Assembly: GCA_027946555.1 (NCBI GenBank)
Contig: JAPEVC010000028.1
Coordinates: 1-64,000 of the forward strand
From: Gnomoniopsis sp. IMI 355080
Lineage: Eukaryota > Ascomycota > Sordariomycetes > Diaporthales > Gnomoniaceae
Direction: 5' to 3'
Length of the DNA stretch: 64,000 nucleotides
The notes below the pieces were generated by a model. That model made no database searches and was not told the origin of the DNA. It saw only the letters and a program-made list of their open reading frames with translations. The position numbers were made by a program, and so were the translations under genes. Positions 10,338-21,443 of the stretch are shown here, piece by piece (the first letter of the stretch is position 1; each line of letters starts with the position of its first letter).

Positions 10338-11090
10338 CTATACATCGGCCACTTGCGGTGGGCGTCGATAAACATAGTCCCAGCCACGATCCTCATGCAG
10401 TTCCTCGTACAGCGTGACCCATTGTGCAGCTTTAACATAGATCCAGACAACATCCTCAGCTACATATCCGTCGAGAGGTTCAAACTCATTTGCCAAGTTC
10501 TCCTTATCGTCATCCTCTTCGTCGTTCTCACTCACCTCCATCACAGCGGATTTTTGCGGGGCACGGATCAAGGCAACAAGGACAGGCGGCGCCCTTCCCT
10601 CCGCGGTGCCTTTCTCTACAGCCAACTCATGTGCCCTGAGACTGTCCAGACTACCCTTACCAATGTACACACAGTACTCAAAGCGCGGTAGTAACCTTGT
10701 CATGCGATGGTCCGCACCCGGTCCATCACGCTCCACGGACAAGCCATCGCGCCACTCGGTGAACTGCGTCCGGATCCGCTTCTTAGTCGAGCCGTCGAGC
10801 GCCTCGCGGTCCTGATTAACCGTCCAAGTCAGATAGAGCGCCGCGGTGCGGTCCTGGCGGTTTCTCTGGGCGTATTCCTCTGCGTGGCGGCGGAGGAGCG
10901 CGAGGAAGCGATCGAAGAGGGCGTCGTCGCTGTAGTCGCACCGATAGATGGTAAAGCCCCACTGGAAGAAACCCGTGAGTTGCATGTGATAGCCATGGGA
11001 GCCGACCACTTGACCTTCTGCTTGTAGGGCTTTCAGTATGTGAAGATTTTCCCTCGCGAGAGGGTGGTCATGGCCTTGGGTGTCTTCCAT
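10338..11090 (-). CDS. Conserved fungal protein of unknown function
   Basis: Uninterrupted 250-codon frame starting at ATG 11090. The central part (WGFTIYRCDYSDDALFDRFL, then LDGSTKKRIRTQFTEW) resembles a widespread family of uncharacterised ascomycete proteins in which WGF-IYRT-Y is followed by a long helical segment and a W/F-rich core. An acidic run (NDEEDDDKEN) lies near residue 190 and a charged, aromatic C-terminus follows. There is no signal peptide, membrane helix or catalytic motif, so it is probably cytosolic. These proteins often occur in multiple copies in accessory regions. I cannot assign a role. Confidence 0.65.
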   Translation of the reverse strand: MEDTQGHDHPLARENLHILKALQAEGQVVGSHGYHMQLTGFFQWGFTIYRCDYSDDALFDRFLALLRRHAEEYAQRNRQDRTAALYLTWTVNQDREALDGSTKKRIRTQFTEWRDGLSVERDGPGADHRMTRLLPRFEYCVYIGKGSLDSLRAHELAVEKGTAEGRAPPVLVALIRAPQKSAVMEVSENDEEDDDKENLANEFEPLDGYVAEDVVWIYVKAAQWVTLYEELHEDRGWDYVYRRPPQVADV

Positions 11091-12385
11091 TATATTCTAC
11101 CATTACTTGGCGGAAGAGTTGTGCTTGTGAGGTTCGAATGATAACAGCTACTCAGAAGAAAACCCACATGTGTTTTGACATAAAAAAATTGGAAATAAAT
11201 GTTTCCGGGTAATGACCATAAGCCGAGATTAGGTAACATTAGAGGGAAGGAATCCTTGCCCGCTAATATACGTGGTAATATCTATATAGCTGAACCTTGT
11301 GTACCCCTTGCATCACAGAAGCAGATTGGAGGCCTAATAAGGGCTTTATACTAGACAACAAAGCGTGAAAAATTTGACTATAGGACGCACACAAGCTTTG
11401 CCAATATCTCCGAGACAAATATATGAAGCTATATATAAGCATTTCGTGAGTTTCTATACACGCACCGGTATTTAAAGAGTACCGCCAAGATCCGGGCCGC
11501 CTCTGGTGAAGTGTACTGATGGAGACTGGTTTAGTCAACGGGGTAGAATTCAGGCTAATATGAATGATAGCTGAAAGGAACGCGTAGCTAGGGTTTGTTT
11601 ATATATATAAGTGACTCCGTACCTCAGAGCTTATATAGGACGCATAAGTGAGCTGGGTGTACTGGTCTAACAGATTATTAGATTAGTAGGAGACTATTAC
11701 CCCCATTGTAGTAGCTGCACATTTCTTGTGAGCACTTTGTCGGGCTTCCCTCCTTTGCTATCGACGATGTGTTGTAGTTGGAGGCGAAGAAAACTCTGGT
11801 ATTGGTCAGAACGCCCGTTCACATTATTCTAGCCTTTAGCCCTCTGCCCATCATCCTCACTATCTCGGCCTTCTTGAGATTCAGAGGCGTGAGTGGGCAG
11901 CGGCCTTGTGGACAATGGCATGCTCCTGGCCCTGGGCCCTGGCAGCAGCGCCTTCGACATACGTTCATTATAGGTGTTCTCTCGTCAGATCCGAACTTAT
12001 TGCCGCTAATGGGAAACTACCGGGCTGCCCCTATGCGATCGTTGCTCTTCCAACCCGCTTACTGTCGTGCAGTTTCCAGTATCTGCTGACGTGCAGGTCT
12101 GTGAGTCAGCCCGCTGAGTCCTCGCCCTGAATAAGAGCTATAGGTGTAACGATTAGAAAAAACCGTGCATCTATTCATTGCCCTCCAGGCGGGCCGGCTA
12201 CTACTCGCCTTAATATATGAGACCACCGACGGCGTTGCGTCAGTGTATTCGCAACACTCTTATTCACCCTAGGACAAAGTCATCATATAAAGACTTTGGC
12301 TTGCTCTTACTTTTAAATTTAATAACATTCTCTTAGCGTTTATAAACCCACTTCTGTCTGTTCACCAGACAGCTATCCTAATATA
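11091..12385. other. Intergenic stretch with AT-rich islands
   Basis: 11260-11720 and 12160-12385 are AT-rich with many TATATA/CTTATAT steps and look like decayed repeats. 11750-12130 is more balanced in composition, but its overlapping frames have no family features. No gene called. Confidence 0.4.
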
Positions 12386-15300
12386 TCAAGCACCGCTAAA
12401 AACTAAAAGACTTTGAACTATAACATCCTTAAACCCTTGTTGGTGCAGCAGCGCTCTGCCCTGGTGAAACGGAAACTCCGCTACAACTATAACCCGTAGC
12501 CTCTCCACCCCTACCCCAGCCTTCCTCAACAACCTTAGCATCGCACAAAGCGTCGTCCCCGTAGCAAGCACATCGTCCAATAGTACTATAAGCCCCTCTC
12601 TAGGAATCGCAGTCAATTCTATCGCGATCTTCTCCCCGACGGTACTTCCATCCACTGCTTCCGCAATATGCGAGCTTTCCTTCATCACTTCTACAGTCGG
12701 CGGGGGCAGCTTGCCTGCTTTGCGGATCAACGCGAGGGGTGCCTGGACTCGTGCAGCTAGCGCTGAAGCAAATACAATGCCGCCAACCTCGATACTTGCT
12801 ATGGTGGAAACCTTGGCCCAGTCTCCGGTGAAGTGAGTGTGTAGGAGGGACGAGCATAGCTCCAGCCCGCCGGGTTGCTGAGAGATGTTCAGAATATGAC
12901 GAAACTCGATGCCAGGCCGAGGGAAGTCAGAAATCGGGCAAGCCATGGCGGCTAATTTTTGGAGTGAGGGATGGAGAAAGGGTATAAGATGGGTTCTAGC
13001 AAAGGCCTCTGCGGAACCGCTGCCGCAGGCTTCGTTAAGGAATGTCAGGCTTGCACAATTCGAGCGACCGTTACTGTCCTTGTCAATCTTCCCATAACAG
13101 CCCCGGCGAGCCAGCCGCGTCTCTTCGTTAGCTTCGACGCGAACCTCGAGAAGTCTACTCTCAGGCACCAGATGCGAGAACGTCGCGACCGGCGCTTCAT
13201 CTCTCATGCCAGTAACAAGCAGCACATCCACGTCTTCAGCGCTTCGCACCACGCTTATGAATTGCTTCTCCAGCAGTCGAGGGTGTTGCTGTACCTGGTC
13301 GTGAAAAAACTTGGTCAAGTCCGGCCGGTGTTGTTCTTTGTAGTCACGGTCCTGGAAGAGACGATCCAGGTCCGCACCCGTAGCTGCTGCGTATTCGCGC
13401 TTTGTCACTTCGCTAATGCTAACTGCGCGTGCCGTGTGGCCTTGATCGGTGAAGGCAGAAACCCAAATGAAGGAGCAGTAGTCCTTGCCGGCACCGCTGT
13501 CGCCTGTAACAAGCACAACTAACCTTAGTTTTTCCCGCGCCTTAGGGAGCGGACAGGCGTAAGCGAGAATATTGTGAGGGTCAAAAGCTTCTTTCAGACG
13601 AGTCAAGCGCAGGACGTTTGGTCCGAACGCTTGTGCCGCTAGAACACCGTCGCGAGGGTCTGGCCCGAGATCCGCACTGTAAACTCCGCTGCTCAACGGT
13701 AGCAAATCTCTAGCAACCTTATAAACCCAGCCCACAGCAGCTGCTTCGGTTTGAGTTCCATCTCGATATCGCGGCCACACGCCAGTGATCACGCAGGCGA
13801 AATCCCAGTCTCGACAGCCGAAGGCGGAGGAATCTGCCGCCACATCGCGGAGCGCTCCACCACCGTGTAGCAAATGGACATAGCAGCGCTGAGTGGGACG
13901 CGTTTCAATTGCTGACACCAAGATTTCGATAATGGCCGCTTCTCCGACATCTTTCAGGAACAAGCAACGCTTGAAAGAGGACGTTTTTCCACCCCCATGC
14001 CCACCGTGCATCCCGGACATGTACATCTCAGCCTCAAATACAGCCAGGCCGTCCACGGCCTTGAAGCTAGCTTGGGGCCCGAAAATGGCCGCCATGGATG
14101 TTGGTGTGATTGGTTCAACATTGGTCCGATGGGCAGACGTTTCGAACGTGGTCACGCCTAAATGTAGCCGGTCGTTGTGCGAGTAAAGAAATGCATCTGC
14201 GGAACAGTCTCGGGGCAAGTTCCTGGCCACGGTGTCATTGAACTCATTGAGCTTGACCATGGCACCAAGCCGGTCGTTTAGTGGGACAACCCAGTTGCGA
14301 ACCGAATATATCGGAGCCGCATAGGCCTTGAAGGTAACGCTTATCACGATGCCAAAATTTGTTCCGGCGCCCTTAGTAGCCCATAGCAGATCGTTCTCAT
14401 GCCGAGGCGCGATCCCACCCAGCCGGTATTGACTTGGCACGGAGCCAACGCTGAGAGTCTCCCCAGATTCGACGCTGATCACCACAGCACCCACAATCGC
14501 ATCGCATGTAAGCCCATGAAGCCTGGTGAGGTGCCCGATACCGCCTTGCAGCCACAGCCCCGCGCCCACACTTGGACGAGATCCAAGGGGCACCGCAAGG
14601 CCAGCTCTCATGGCTTCGCGGACGATATCTCCCGTCCTGCAACCGGCCTCGGCGACGACGAGGGAAGCAGCATCAGGATTGCTCTCAGCTTTGATAATGT
14701 GGACTTTATCAAAGGCGCTCATGTCAACTGCGACTACATTGGGCCAGATACAATGGCCACTGTGACCACCGCCAACGACAGTCAAGCCGACCTTTTTTCG
14801 CAGTGCCCATCGCACACACTCTTGGACTTCTCGGATCTCTGTGGGCCTTATGATTTTGGCAGGGCATTGCGATCGAGCCTGGCTATTCTTGATTACTTTC
14901 GTCGAAACCGGTGCTTCCGTCATCAGCTCTGGCAACGCTGTTGCGTGCTGAGTAAAGGCTGCCATGATATTGGTCACGCTGAATTGAAGATGGCTTCCAT
15001 CGGATGCCTCCTGACGCCCTAAGGCACGGCATACGTTACGCCAAGCAGCTTGGATAGTCTCGTCTGGCGTGACAAAGCCCGCAATGAAAGGGGCGAAGAG
15101 ATTCAATGTCTCATCGTCGTCCGGGATGCAGACGACATCGGGCCGAAATGACGCTCGGTGGCACACTAAGCCATCGTAAGGCGTAGTATTGCGATGGAAG
15201 ACGACCACTAACCCATCTCTTGGCCGTTCGACAAGCAATTCTAATGCCCGTCGGATGTGTTCATGTTTGGGATTCATGCCATACATGCTGTGGCAGAACA

Positions 15301-15769
15301 GAATGATGTCGAACATCTCGTCACTTCCACTCACATTGCCCTCTATGTGGCTATCGAGAGTGAATGGCAGTGGGTGGATATCGGCCACGCGATCCAGACA
15401 AGGCAGAGGACAGTCGGTTTCAGAGCTAGCAAGCCATTCCCCCAAGCTTGAGGCAAACAAGCTGTTCGGCTCAAACGCAGCATATCTCGTGATCTTGCGT
15501 CTTTGATCGCTTGCCAAATCGCCGAGTATACTCTTTGGCCCGGGTCCTATTTCTAAGACAGAGATATGATGTCTCGACTTTGAGAGAAAGTCGAGCAGTT
15601 GGGATAGTTGAGGAACAATGAAATCCCGGTAGGTCGTACATCCTGGGGACTGCGCCAAGACATTGAAACCAGCACTGTATTGTGCATCGGATAACAGGTG
15701 TTTGGGCGAGTGTGGCAATTCCGTAGCTTTGTGTCTGAGTTCGAGCTTCAGGGAGTCGAGAGTTGCCAT
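12386..15769 (-). CDS. Four-domain fusion: methyltransferase - BBE FAD oxidase - phosphomevalonate kinase-type - adenine phosphoribosyltransferase
   Basis: One intron-free frame of 1127 residues. Residues about 1-285 are a SAM methyltransferase (motif I VLEIGPGPKS near 71-80, post-I AAFEPN). Residues about 300-742 are a PCMH/berberine-bridge-type FAD oxidase. It has VVGGGHSGHC with the His that covalently binds FAD, SVGAGLWLQGGIGHL without the second covalent Cys, and the C-terminal FDPHNILAYACPLP. Residues about 748-940 match animal-type phosphomevalonate kinase: P-loop GDSGAGKD, YKEQHRPDL, and VTGMRDEAPV. Fungi normally use the unrelated GHMP kinase ERG8 for that step. Residues about 944-1127 are an APRT: CPISDFPRPGIEFRHI and the PRPP-binding LLDDVLATGTTL. 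All four domains keep their core motifs, so the gene is not decaying. It faces GTP cyclohydrolase I across a shared upstream region. Product unknown. Confidence 0.85.
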   Translation of the reverse strand: MATLDSLKLELRHKATELPHSPKHLLSDAQYSAGFNVLAQSPGCTTYRDFIVPQLSQLLDFLSKSRHHISVLEIGPGPKSILGDLASDQRRKITRYAAFEPNSLFASSLGEWLASSETDCPLPCLDRVADIHPLPFTLDSHIEGNVSGSDEMFDIILFCHSMYGMNPKHEHIRRALELLVERPRDGLVVVFHRNTTPYDGLVCHRASFRPDVVCIPDDDETLNLFAPFIAGFVTPDETIQAAWRNVCRALGRQEASDGSHLQFSVTNIMAAFTQHATALPELMTEAPVSTKVIKNSQARSQCPAKIIRPTEIREVQECVRWALRKKVGLTVVGGGHSGHCIWPNVVAVDMSAFDKVHIIKAESNPDAASLVVAEAGCRTGDIVREAMRAGLAVPLGSRPSVGAGLWLQGGIGHLTRLHGLTCDAIVGAVVISVESGETLSVGSVPSQYRLGGIAPRHENDLLWATKGAGTNFGIVISVTFKAYAAPIYSVRNWVVPLNDRLGAMVKLNEFNDTVARNLPRDCSADAFLYSHNDRLHLGVTTFETSAHRTNVEPITPTSMAAIFGPQASFKAVDGLAVFEAEMYMSGMHGGHGGGKTSSFKRCLFLKDVGEAAIIEILVSAIETRPTQRCYVHLLHGGGALRDVAADSSAFGCRDWDFACVITGVWPRYRDGTQTEAAAVGWVYKVARDLLPLSSGVYSADLGPDPRDGVLAAQAFGPNVLRLTRLKEAFDPHNILAYACPLPKAREKLRLVVLVTGDSGAGKDYCSFIWVSAFTDQGHTARAVSISEVTKREYAAATGADLDRLFQDRDYKEQHRPDLTKFFHDQVQQHPRLLEKQFISVVRSAEDVDVLLVTGMRDEAPVATFSHLVPESRLLEVRVEANEETRLARRGCYGKIDKDSNGRSNCASLTFLNEACGSGSAEAFARTHLIPFLHPSLQKLAAMACPISDFPRPGIEFRHILNISQQPGGLELCSSLLHTHFTGDWAKVSTIASIEVGGIVFASALAARVQAPLALIRKAGKLPPPTVEVMKESSHIAEAVDGSTVGEKIAIELTAIPREGLIVLLDDVLATGTTLCAMLRLLRKAGVGVERLRVIVVAEFPFHQGRALLHQQGFKDVIVQSLLVFSGA

Positions 15770-16939
15770 ACTACTTATCTAGGCAGATAGTAGGAAAAGG
15801 GGTCATACGATGAAGTATAGATTCTGTTGCTCACGATGTTTCTAAATTTGCTTTGACTGAATGCAAGTTTTACAAGAAGTGGCGGAGTACATGGATATCC
15901 TTCTGATAGAGTGAATAAAAAGGTATGAAGATATAGACGCCCTCAATCGCCAGAGAGGGGCACTCAAGGCTTTGCTTTAGGCAAGGAGAACTTCAGCCGT
16001 GATCGACACCTAGCACGTTACTTTCCATTTCCGCCCCCCACCCTTCCAGGCTGAGCGTTGGGATGGTCGACATGCAAGAGGCCCATTACTTTGGATGCAA
16101 GAGGCCCATTACTTTAATATGACGCTGCGGTACAATGCCAATCAACAACGACGTTCCTGACTGGTCACCTCTAGCTGTTGTGCAACCGATCAACCCCAGT
16201 CCAGATACATAGCAAGACTCTGGCGCATGAGCAATGGCGAGTGCTCTTCTCTATTCCATGAATCAGATTCTTGCCGTAAGCGCTGAGCTGAGGTCGAGAA
16301 CAATACAATTAATTGCCGGCATCAAAATGTCGGGGATTGTAAGCCTGAAGTGGCGAGAGGGGCATGCGATACCTATCCAAATGTCGAGTCTCAATCTCCT
16401 TGGCATTTGCTTATTTTTTGGTCGATCTTTGTATCCAGTTGCCATCGGTCTTTCAAAAACTCTGAACTATTACAGCAAAAGCAAATCACGGCCAGAACAA
16501 CTGTCACGATGAGAGAGAAGCTAGATGATGGTGGGAGCATTTCCCCTCCTTCTCTTTCTTTTGCGTTCGTGATCGGTGAGACGAGACCTCCGGGATTGTC
16601 ACATCACAATGAGTCACTCGGTCAATTTTCTTGCTGGGCTCTCGAACTGCTTCGTTGCAGCTGCTGGGCCTAGTATGCTTCTGCAAAATAACACGCATGT
16701 CCCTCCGTAATGCCAGCTGCCGGAGGCCTTCCAAAGCCTCAAAGCATCAACACTTGATCTCGATTCAGGAGGAACACTATGACTGTATTCATGGAAATGA
16801 ATACCAACATTGGAACTCACACGGCGTGAACATGTAGTGTTTCTGAAATTTAAATATAATCTTGTTGGTCACTCCTATGATCTATTATACCATTGTTGCT
16901 CTTGACATTGTCTCTCATCTCCTACTCTTACCCACAGTC
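15770..16939. promoter_or_regulatory. Shared upstream region of the four-domain fusion and GTP cyclohydrolase I
   Basis: The two genes diverge, so this stretch should hold both promoters. It contains a perfect 23-bp-period tandem duplication (listed separately). CCCACAG lies just before the cyclohydrolase ATG at 16940 and could be the 3' end of a leader intron. No convincing gene inside. Confidence 0.45.
16072..16115. repeat. Tandem duplication of a 21-bp word (23-bp period)
   Basis: ATGCAAGAGGCCCATTACTTT occurs twice, separated by GG, about 300 bp upstream of the fusion gene's start. It could be a duplicated regulator site or a slippage product. The word is 21 bases long. Confidence 0.85.
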
Positions 16940-17944
16940 ATGGATGCAGCCAGCATATCCAGTAGAGGCAGCGGTTCTTGTGAAAAAGTCTCCAACAATG
17001 AACTCCAGTACCCGAATGAGCTTCGGACTAGCACCTACGGGCGCCATAGACGACTGAGCGTGTCATTCCAGGATGAAGCGGACAAGCTCACTCAAAGGCC
17101 CAAGGAAAAGTGCAAAAATAACCAAGAGGACGAGACTGATGGGAACCTTGAGCAGCAGTACCACAACGGTGATAGCGCCCATACGACGACGTCTAGTCCT
17201 ATTACACACTCTCCAGTCCCTGTTCTCAACCTCGACGGACTATTCAAAGCGAGTTTAAGTTCACAAGAGAGAATGGAGGAGACCAAGGATCAGAGCGACG
17301 CGCGCTTAGCCAGAATGTGTGGCGCTATAAGGACTATTCTCGAGTGTGTTGGTGAGGATGCTGATAGGGAAGGCCTACTGGAAACGCCCTCGCGCTACGC
17401 CAAGGCTATACTGTTTCTTACCAAGGGCTATCAGCAAAACCTGGGGGATGTTGTCAACAGGGCCATCTTTAATGAGGACCACAACGAGATGGTTATCGTG
17501 AAGAACATCGAGATCTCCAGCATGTGCGAGCATCATCTACTGCCGTTCACCGGTAAGGTATGTAATACTGTTTACAAATTCAAGCAGTGCAGGTGGTAGG
17601 CTCATCCAGTACGAAGGCTGACTATCGCTCAGATGCACATAGGCTATATCCCCAACCGGAATGTCATTGGCATATCGAAACTGCCACGGATCGCAGAGCT
17701 ATTCGCCCGACGCTTACAGATACAGGAGCGGCTGACTAAGGAGGTCGCCAACGCCCTCATGGAGACCCTGAAGCCGCAGGGTGTCGCCGTTGTTTTCGAA
17801 GCCAGCCACCTTTGTATGGTCCTACGTGGTGTGGAAAAGACCACCACGAGTACTATAACGCGCTGCCTGCTAGGATCTTTCGAGAGTATGGAGAAAACGA
17901 AGATCGAGTTCCTGACTCTGATTGGTATCCATGGGCATCATTAG
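16940..17944 (+). CDS. GTP cyclohydrolase I
   Basis: Two exons, 16940-17557 and 17633-17944. The first joins as FTGK, the second starts MHIGYIPNRNVIGISKLPR. The ATG at 16940 is preferred; an upstream in-frame ATG at 16862 would add a hydrophobic leader not usual for the family. After a Ser/charge-rich N-terminal extension of about 110 residues, the catalytic domain shows VGEDADREGLLETPSR, EISSMCEHHLLPF (zinc Cys and His), RIAELFARRLQIQERLT and FEASHLCMVLRGV (third zinc ligand Cys). It ends FLTLI plus a short tail. It converts GTP to 7,8-dihydroneopterin triphosphate, the entry step to folate and pterins. Its setting beside the APRT-containing fusion and an O-methyltransferase suggests a pathway copy rather than the housekeeping folate enzyme. 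That is inference. Confidence 0.9.
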
Positions 17945-18082
17945 GTTATAAGACAAGAAAACATTTCATTTTACCGATACTCTTCGTAACGACACTTTAC
18001 TTAGGTACGTAGAAAATCTATACCAGGGCGCTTACACTGCCCGATCCACGAGCACTAAAACCCGACTACCGGGAGGCCGATG

Positions 18083-19724
18083 CTAAGTCCCCATCCACTC
18101 TGCGACGAGTATCCAGAGGTTGGAACCTGGTGGCTGCTTTGCCTCCTGAAATTTAAACCCTGGGCTGGCCATTTTGAATAGCTTGGCCCAATCATCCACC
18201 TCACGCTCATGGGAGTTCTGCATTTCGGTCATAGTGAGGTCCATCGAGCTAGATATCACACTCAGTCAGAACTTCGCCTGAATACAAGGTGCCAAGCTAT
18301 GAAGCGAACATGTGATTTCCGTGGGGATCGGGGTCTTCGGGTGATCGAGCTCGATGTAGCGTCGAGGAAAGGATATCTTGCGACGAAGGGCCATGATAGT
18401 CACATACCGGAGTCGCTCCTCTTGCCATCGGGACAGAATCCGAGGTGGAGGGAGAACGTTGTCGTTGATAACAACTTTCGCACCTGTCTTCAACGCCGGG
18501 ATCAGATTTCTTAGAATCTTAACAGAATACTTGTCTGACCAGTTGTGAAATATCCATCGAAAGAAATACACATCGGCACCATGGATAGGCTGCTCTGTGA
18601 AAAAGTCGTGCTCCATGAATTTAACGCGGCTAGCAAGATCAACCGGGGCATCATTCTTAACAGCCGCCACTACCGGGGCGAGATCCTGGACCACAAAGGA
18701 CACTTCAGGAAACTTGCGGGCGATGGCGAATGAAGCGAAGCCTTGGGACCCGCCAACCTGCACTAGTGGTCAGCAGCCTTCAACGGGTCAAGAAGGTTCA
18801 CGAATCTCACATCTACGACTTTGCCATTTCCAAGCTTCCCCCAGGGGAAATTCTCAGCCACGTGACTCAACTCATATCCAGTGCCCTCGGTAAAGGACCG
18901 CATAGCATTGCCAAAACGACGAGCCCGTTCCGGGAATTTCGAAAACTCTTCATAGACGGATCTGTCAGTGTGGTTTGCCAAGGCAAATCCCTCGACCACA
19001 GTCCATGTTAGTTCTTATCTATGAACTAAGGTACGAAACAATCTTAACCAAGTGACTATGTTCTCACCGTCTCATTCGGCTCCTGCGAACCTGGAAACTT
19101 TGCCAATGCGTTGCAAGTTTGGGCAGCACCCTGCCATAGATCATCTGTGCTGGCTCCCACCCAGTCGTGAATGGCTTGGTCCTCAGCCAAGAGGCGAGAT
19201 ACGGCGTTATGAGCTACCACGCCTGGACGAGGCTCAATGAAGATACCCTTCACAATCGCATGGCGAATGATCTGGCGTACAGTCGTCTCTGGGAGACCAG
19301 AAAATGAGGCAATTTCTGTAAAGGTGGCTTCAGCTCCCACAGGGAAGGAATGAGCTAATCGAAAGCGAACAATTGCTTGTTGGCTGATCAGCTCGTTGTG
19401 CTTTAAGGGGCTATTAGCGATCACTATTCATTCCATTGTTCCCTAGCCCTTGTTTTCGGGCAGTAAGGCCTGCCCAGGACTCACTGAAAAGCTCATCAGA
19501 TACTCTCGAGGCCCCAGCACTAGGCGTCTCAATTCGGCGGTGTCGTCGATAATGCAAACGCGAGCTGCCTCGGCCTCGAGTTCTTCTTTGGGAATCAACG
19601 TGTCAGGAGGACCGTCCTCGGTGAACGAAGGGCTGGGAAGATGGTGAGCGGTAAGGTAGTCATTGAGTTTAGCTGTATTGGCTGCAATTCGAGCTGAAAT
19701 CTGCACAATCTGAGACGCCGCCAT
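18083..19724 (-). CDS. SAM-dependent O-methyltransferase (fungal secondary-metabolite type)
   Basis: Reconstructed exons: 19724 to about 19478, about 19424-19068, 18990-18811, 18757-18408 and 18248-18083. The N-terminus (AARIAANTAKLNDYLTAHHLP-like start) is the usual dimerisation helix. Exon 2 is a winged-helix domain (FTEIASFSGLPETTVRQIIR). SAM motif I is GKVVDVGGSQGFASFAIA across an intron. The catalytic His is in FFRWIFHNWSD, followed by LKTGAKVVINDNVLPP. The last exon ends with REVDDWAKLFKMA and WILVAEWMGT. The family methylates phenolic hydroxyls of polyketides and related metabolites, for example in sterigmatocystin synthesis. It converges on GTP cyclohydrolase I with about 140 bp between stops. 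The exon 1/2 junction is the least certain point. Substrate unknown. Confidence 0.85.
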
Positions 19725-21443
19725 CTTTAAAGTAAACAGAAGTAGATTTTAGAATCCAAGGTAATATAATAGTGAACATCAGGTATAATTGTAAGCAGCG
19801 AGGCGGAATAAAAGATGGGAGGGCGCGATTATATATTAATTTATTAGTCGGGGATCTGGGTGGGTGTAATGGCGCTCAATGTTCTGCTGTTGGTCGCCCA
19901 ACGACCGTGGATGTGCAAAGTGCTGTTGGTAGAAGGTTACACTGCATAGTATTGGGACTGCATAGTACTGGGGTCAAAAGGTTACACTAGGACTTTGATC
20001 GCGTGCAAGCCGTCCTTTCTTTAGTACCTAGACATCTTATTGGCCTGGTTGAATTTCCATCGGAAGCCAGAAAATGTAACCTTTGGCGTTGTCCACATCG
20101 TATACACTGGGGTTTCGGGATAGCTCAACAGTATGTACTATTTTTTGTAAAAGCTTCTGTTTTCATATTTGCAAAGGTGGAAGTCAGCACTTGAATCTGT
20201 CTTCCGATGCCATATTCATGAAATTATTATAAGCACGTATATATTGATCTAGGCGCGAACTACGTTCCATAAGTTTCTTCGTCCATATCCCATTCTGTCC
20301 TCTATAGTAAGACACGAGACTATTCGGGTAGTCACTCTTCACACAACTCTGCAATTCTTATCTGATCGGTACTAACCTTGACTTGTCGATATGTTTGCGC
20401 CAACGGCAGCGCGAAATTCTAGCATGACCCGAAATAACAAAACCTTAAGGGTCAGCGATCTTACTATATTTTTCGAGTTCAGTATAGTCGCTAACTTTCA
20501 GTATGTGAGCTCTAACGCCGAGTCTTTGCCCACTTAAGCCGATGCAAAGAGACATGGATGTCACGTCTGACAACAACATAGATCATTCCTGTTACTGTGA
20601 CCTTGCACTGTCGTTCGAAAAGGTTGGGAGCAATTCGATGAAGTCAACTGGAAAATTACCCAAAGGCACCTAGATATGATCGTTTAGATGATTAGCTTCG
20701 TTGCAAAGACTGTTCCAAATATTCAGTTACAGAATAGGGTAATACCTTGCAGCAAGGATAGCCATATGATGGAAACTAACATCGAGGAATTCAGCAAGAA
20801 CCGACAAGCTTATGTAATTTCGAAACCAGCGACTCGTGACATCGCGCAACTGTACCAAGAGGTGCATTCAAGTTCTGCATCCTGAATGGGCCAAAACAAA
20901 GACGTCGCGTCGCATTGAGTGCCTACACCGCTGGATATCACTGGCAGCTTACCAAGTCATTCTTTGCCATTTATCACAACTCATGCCAGCAAGAAAATTC
21001 TGATGTTGATGCTCCTGGCGTACTCGTGGTCTATGCGCATAATAGATAGCGAGAAAGTTCTTAGCGCGAAATAATAGTAAAATTCTCGGACGTATTGTAG
21101 CTTGGATACTATATAGGTATAGGAGCTATAGCTGCTATGTTCAGATCTGTTACTCCACGTCAGTTATCATAGGACTGAAGAAAGACTCCGCCCTTCCCAG
21201 CGGTTATAATAATTAAATTTGTCTTTAGTAATACCGCGAATGGCTTATAGTTAGCGCAGACTCAAAGGATGTGAATAAGTCATTGGGAGATTACGGAAAG
21301 AAATAAATAAGTAAGCTGTAAAGGACGCCGACGCGCGTATCTAGCAAAATCCACTTGTCGATCAATTAATCTCAATTTGGGCACACAAAGCTGCAAAGAA
21401 GAGTTCTCAATTGGTAAAGCAAAAGGGCTAGAGCGCTCCCTCT
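19725..21443. other. Intergenic stretch, no gene recognised
   Basis: 1.7 kb with many stops in all frames and AT-rich patches around 20200-20350 and 21040-21400. A 65-codon frame at 20688-20885 has no family feature. It may include repeat remnants but no ends can be defined. Confidence 0.4.

Noticed and set aside
11131..11150. GGTTCGAAT resembling a tRNA T-loop
   Set aside because: No acceptor stem, D-arm or anticodon arm can be formed around it. No other RNA gene or CRISPR array was seen in the window.
12386..15769. Reading the fusion as four genes with lost stops
   Set aside because: The frame is continuous through all domain borders, linkers are short, and every core motif is intact, so a true fusion is simpler.
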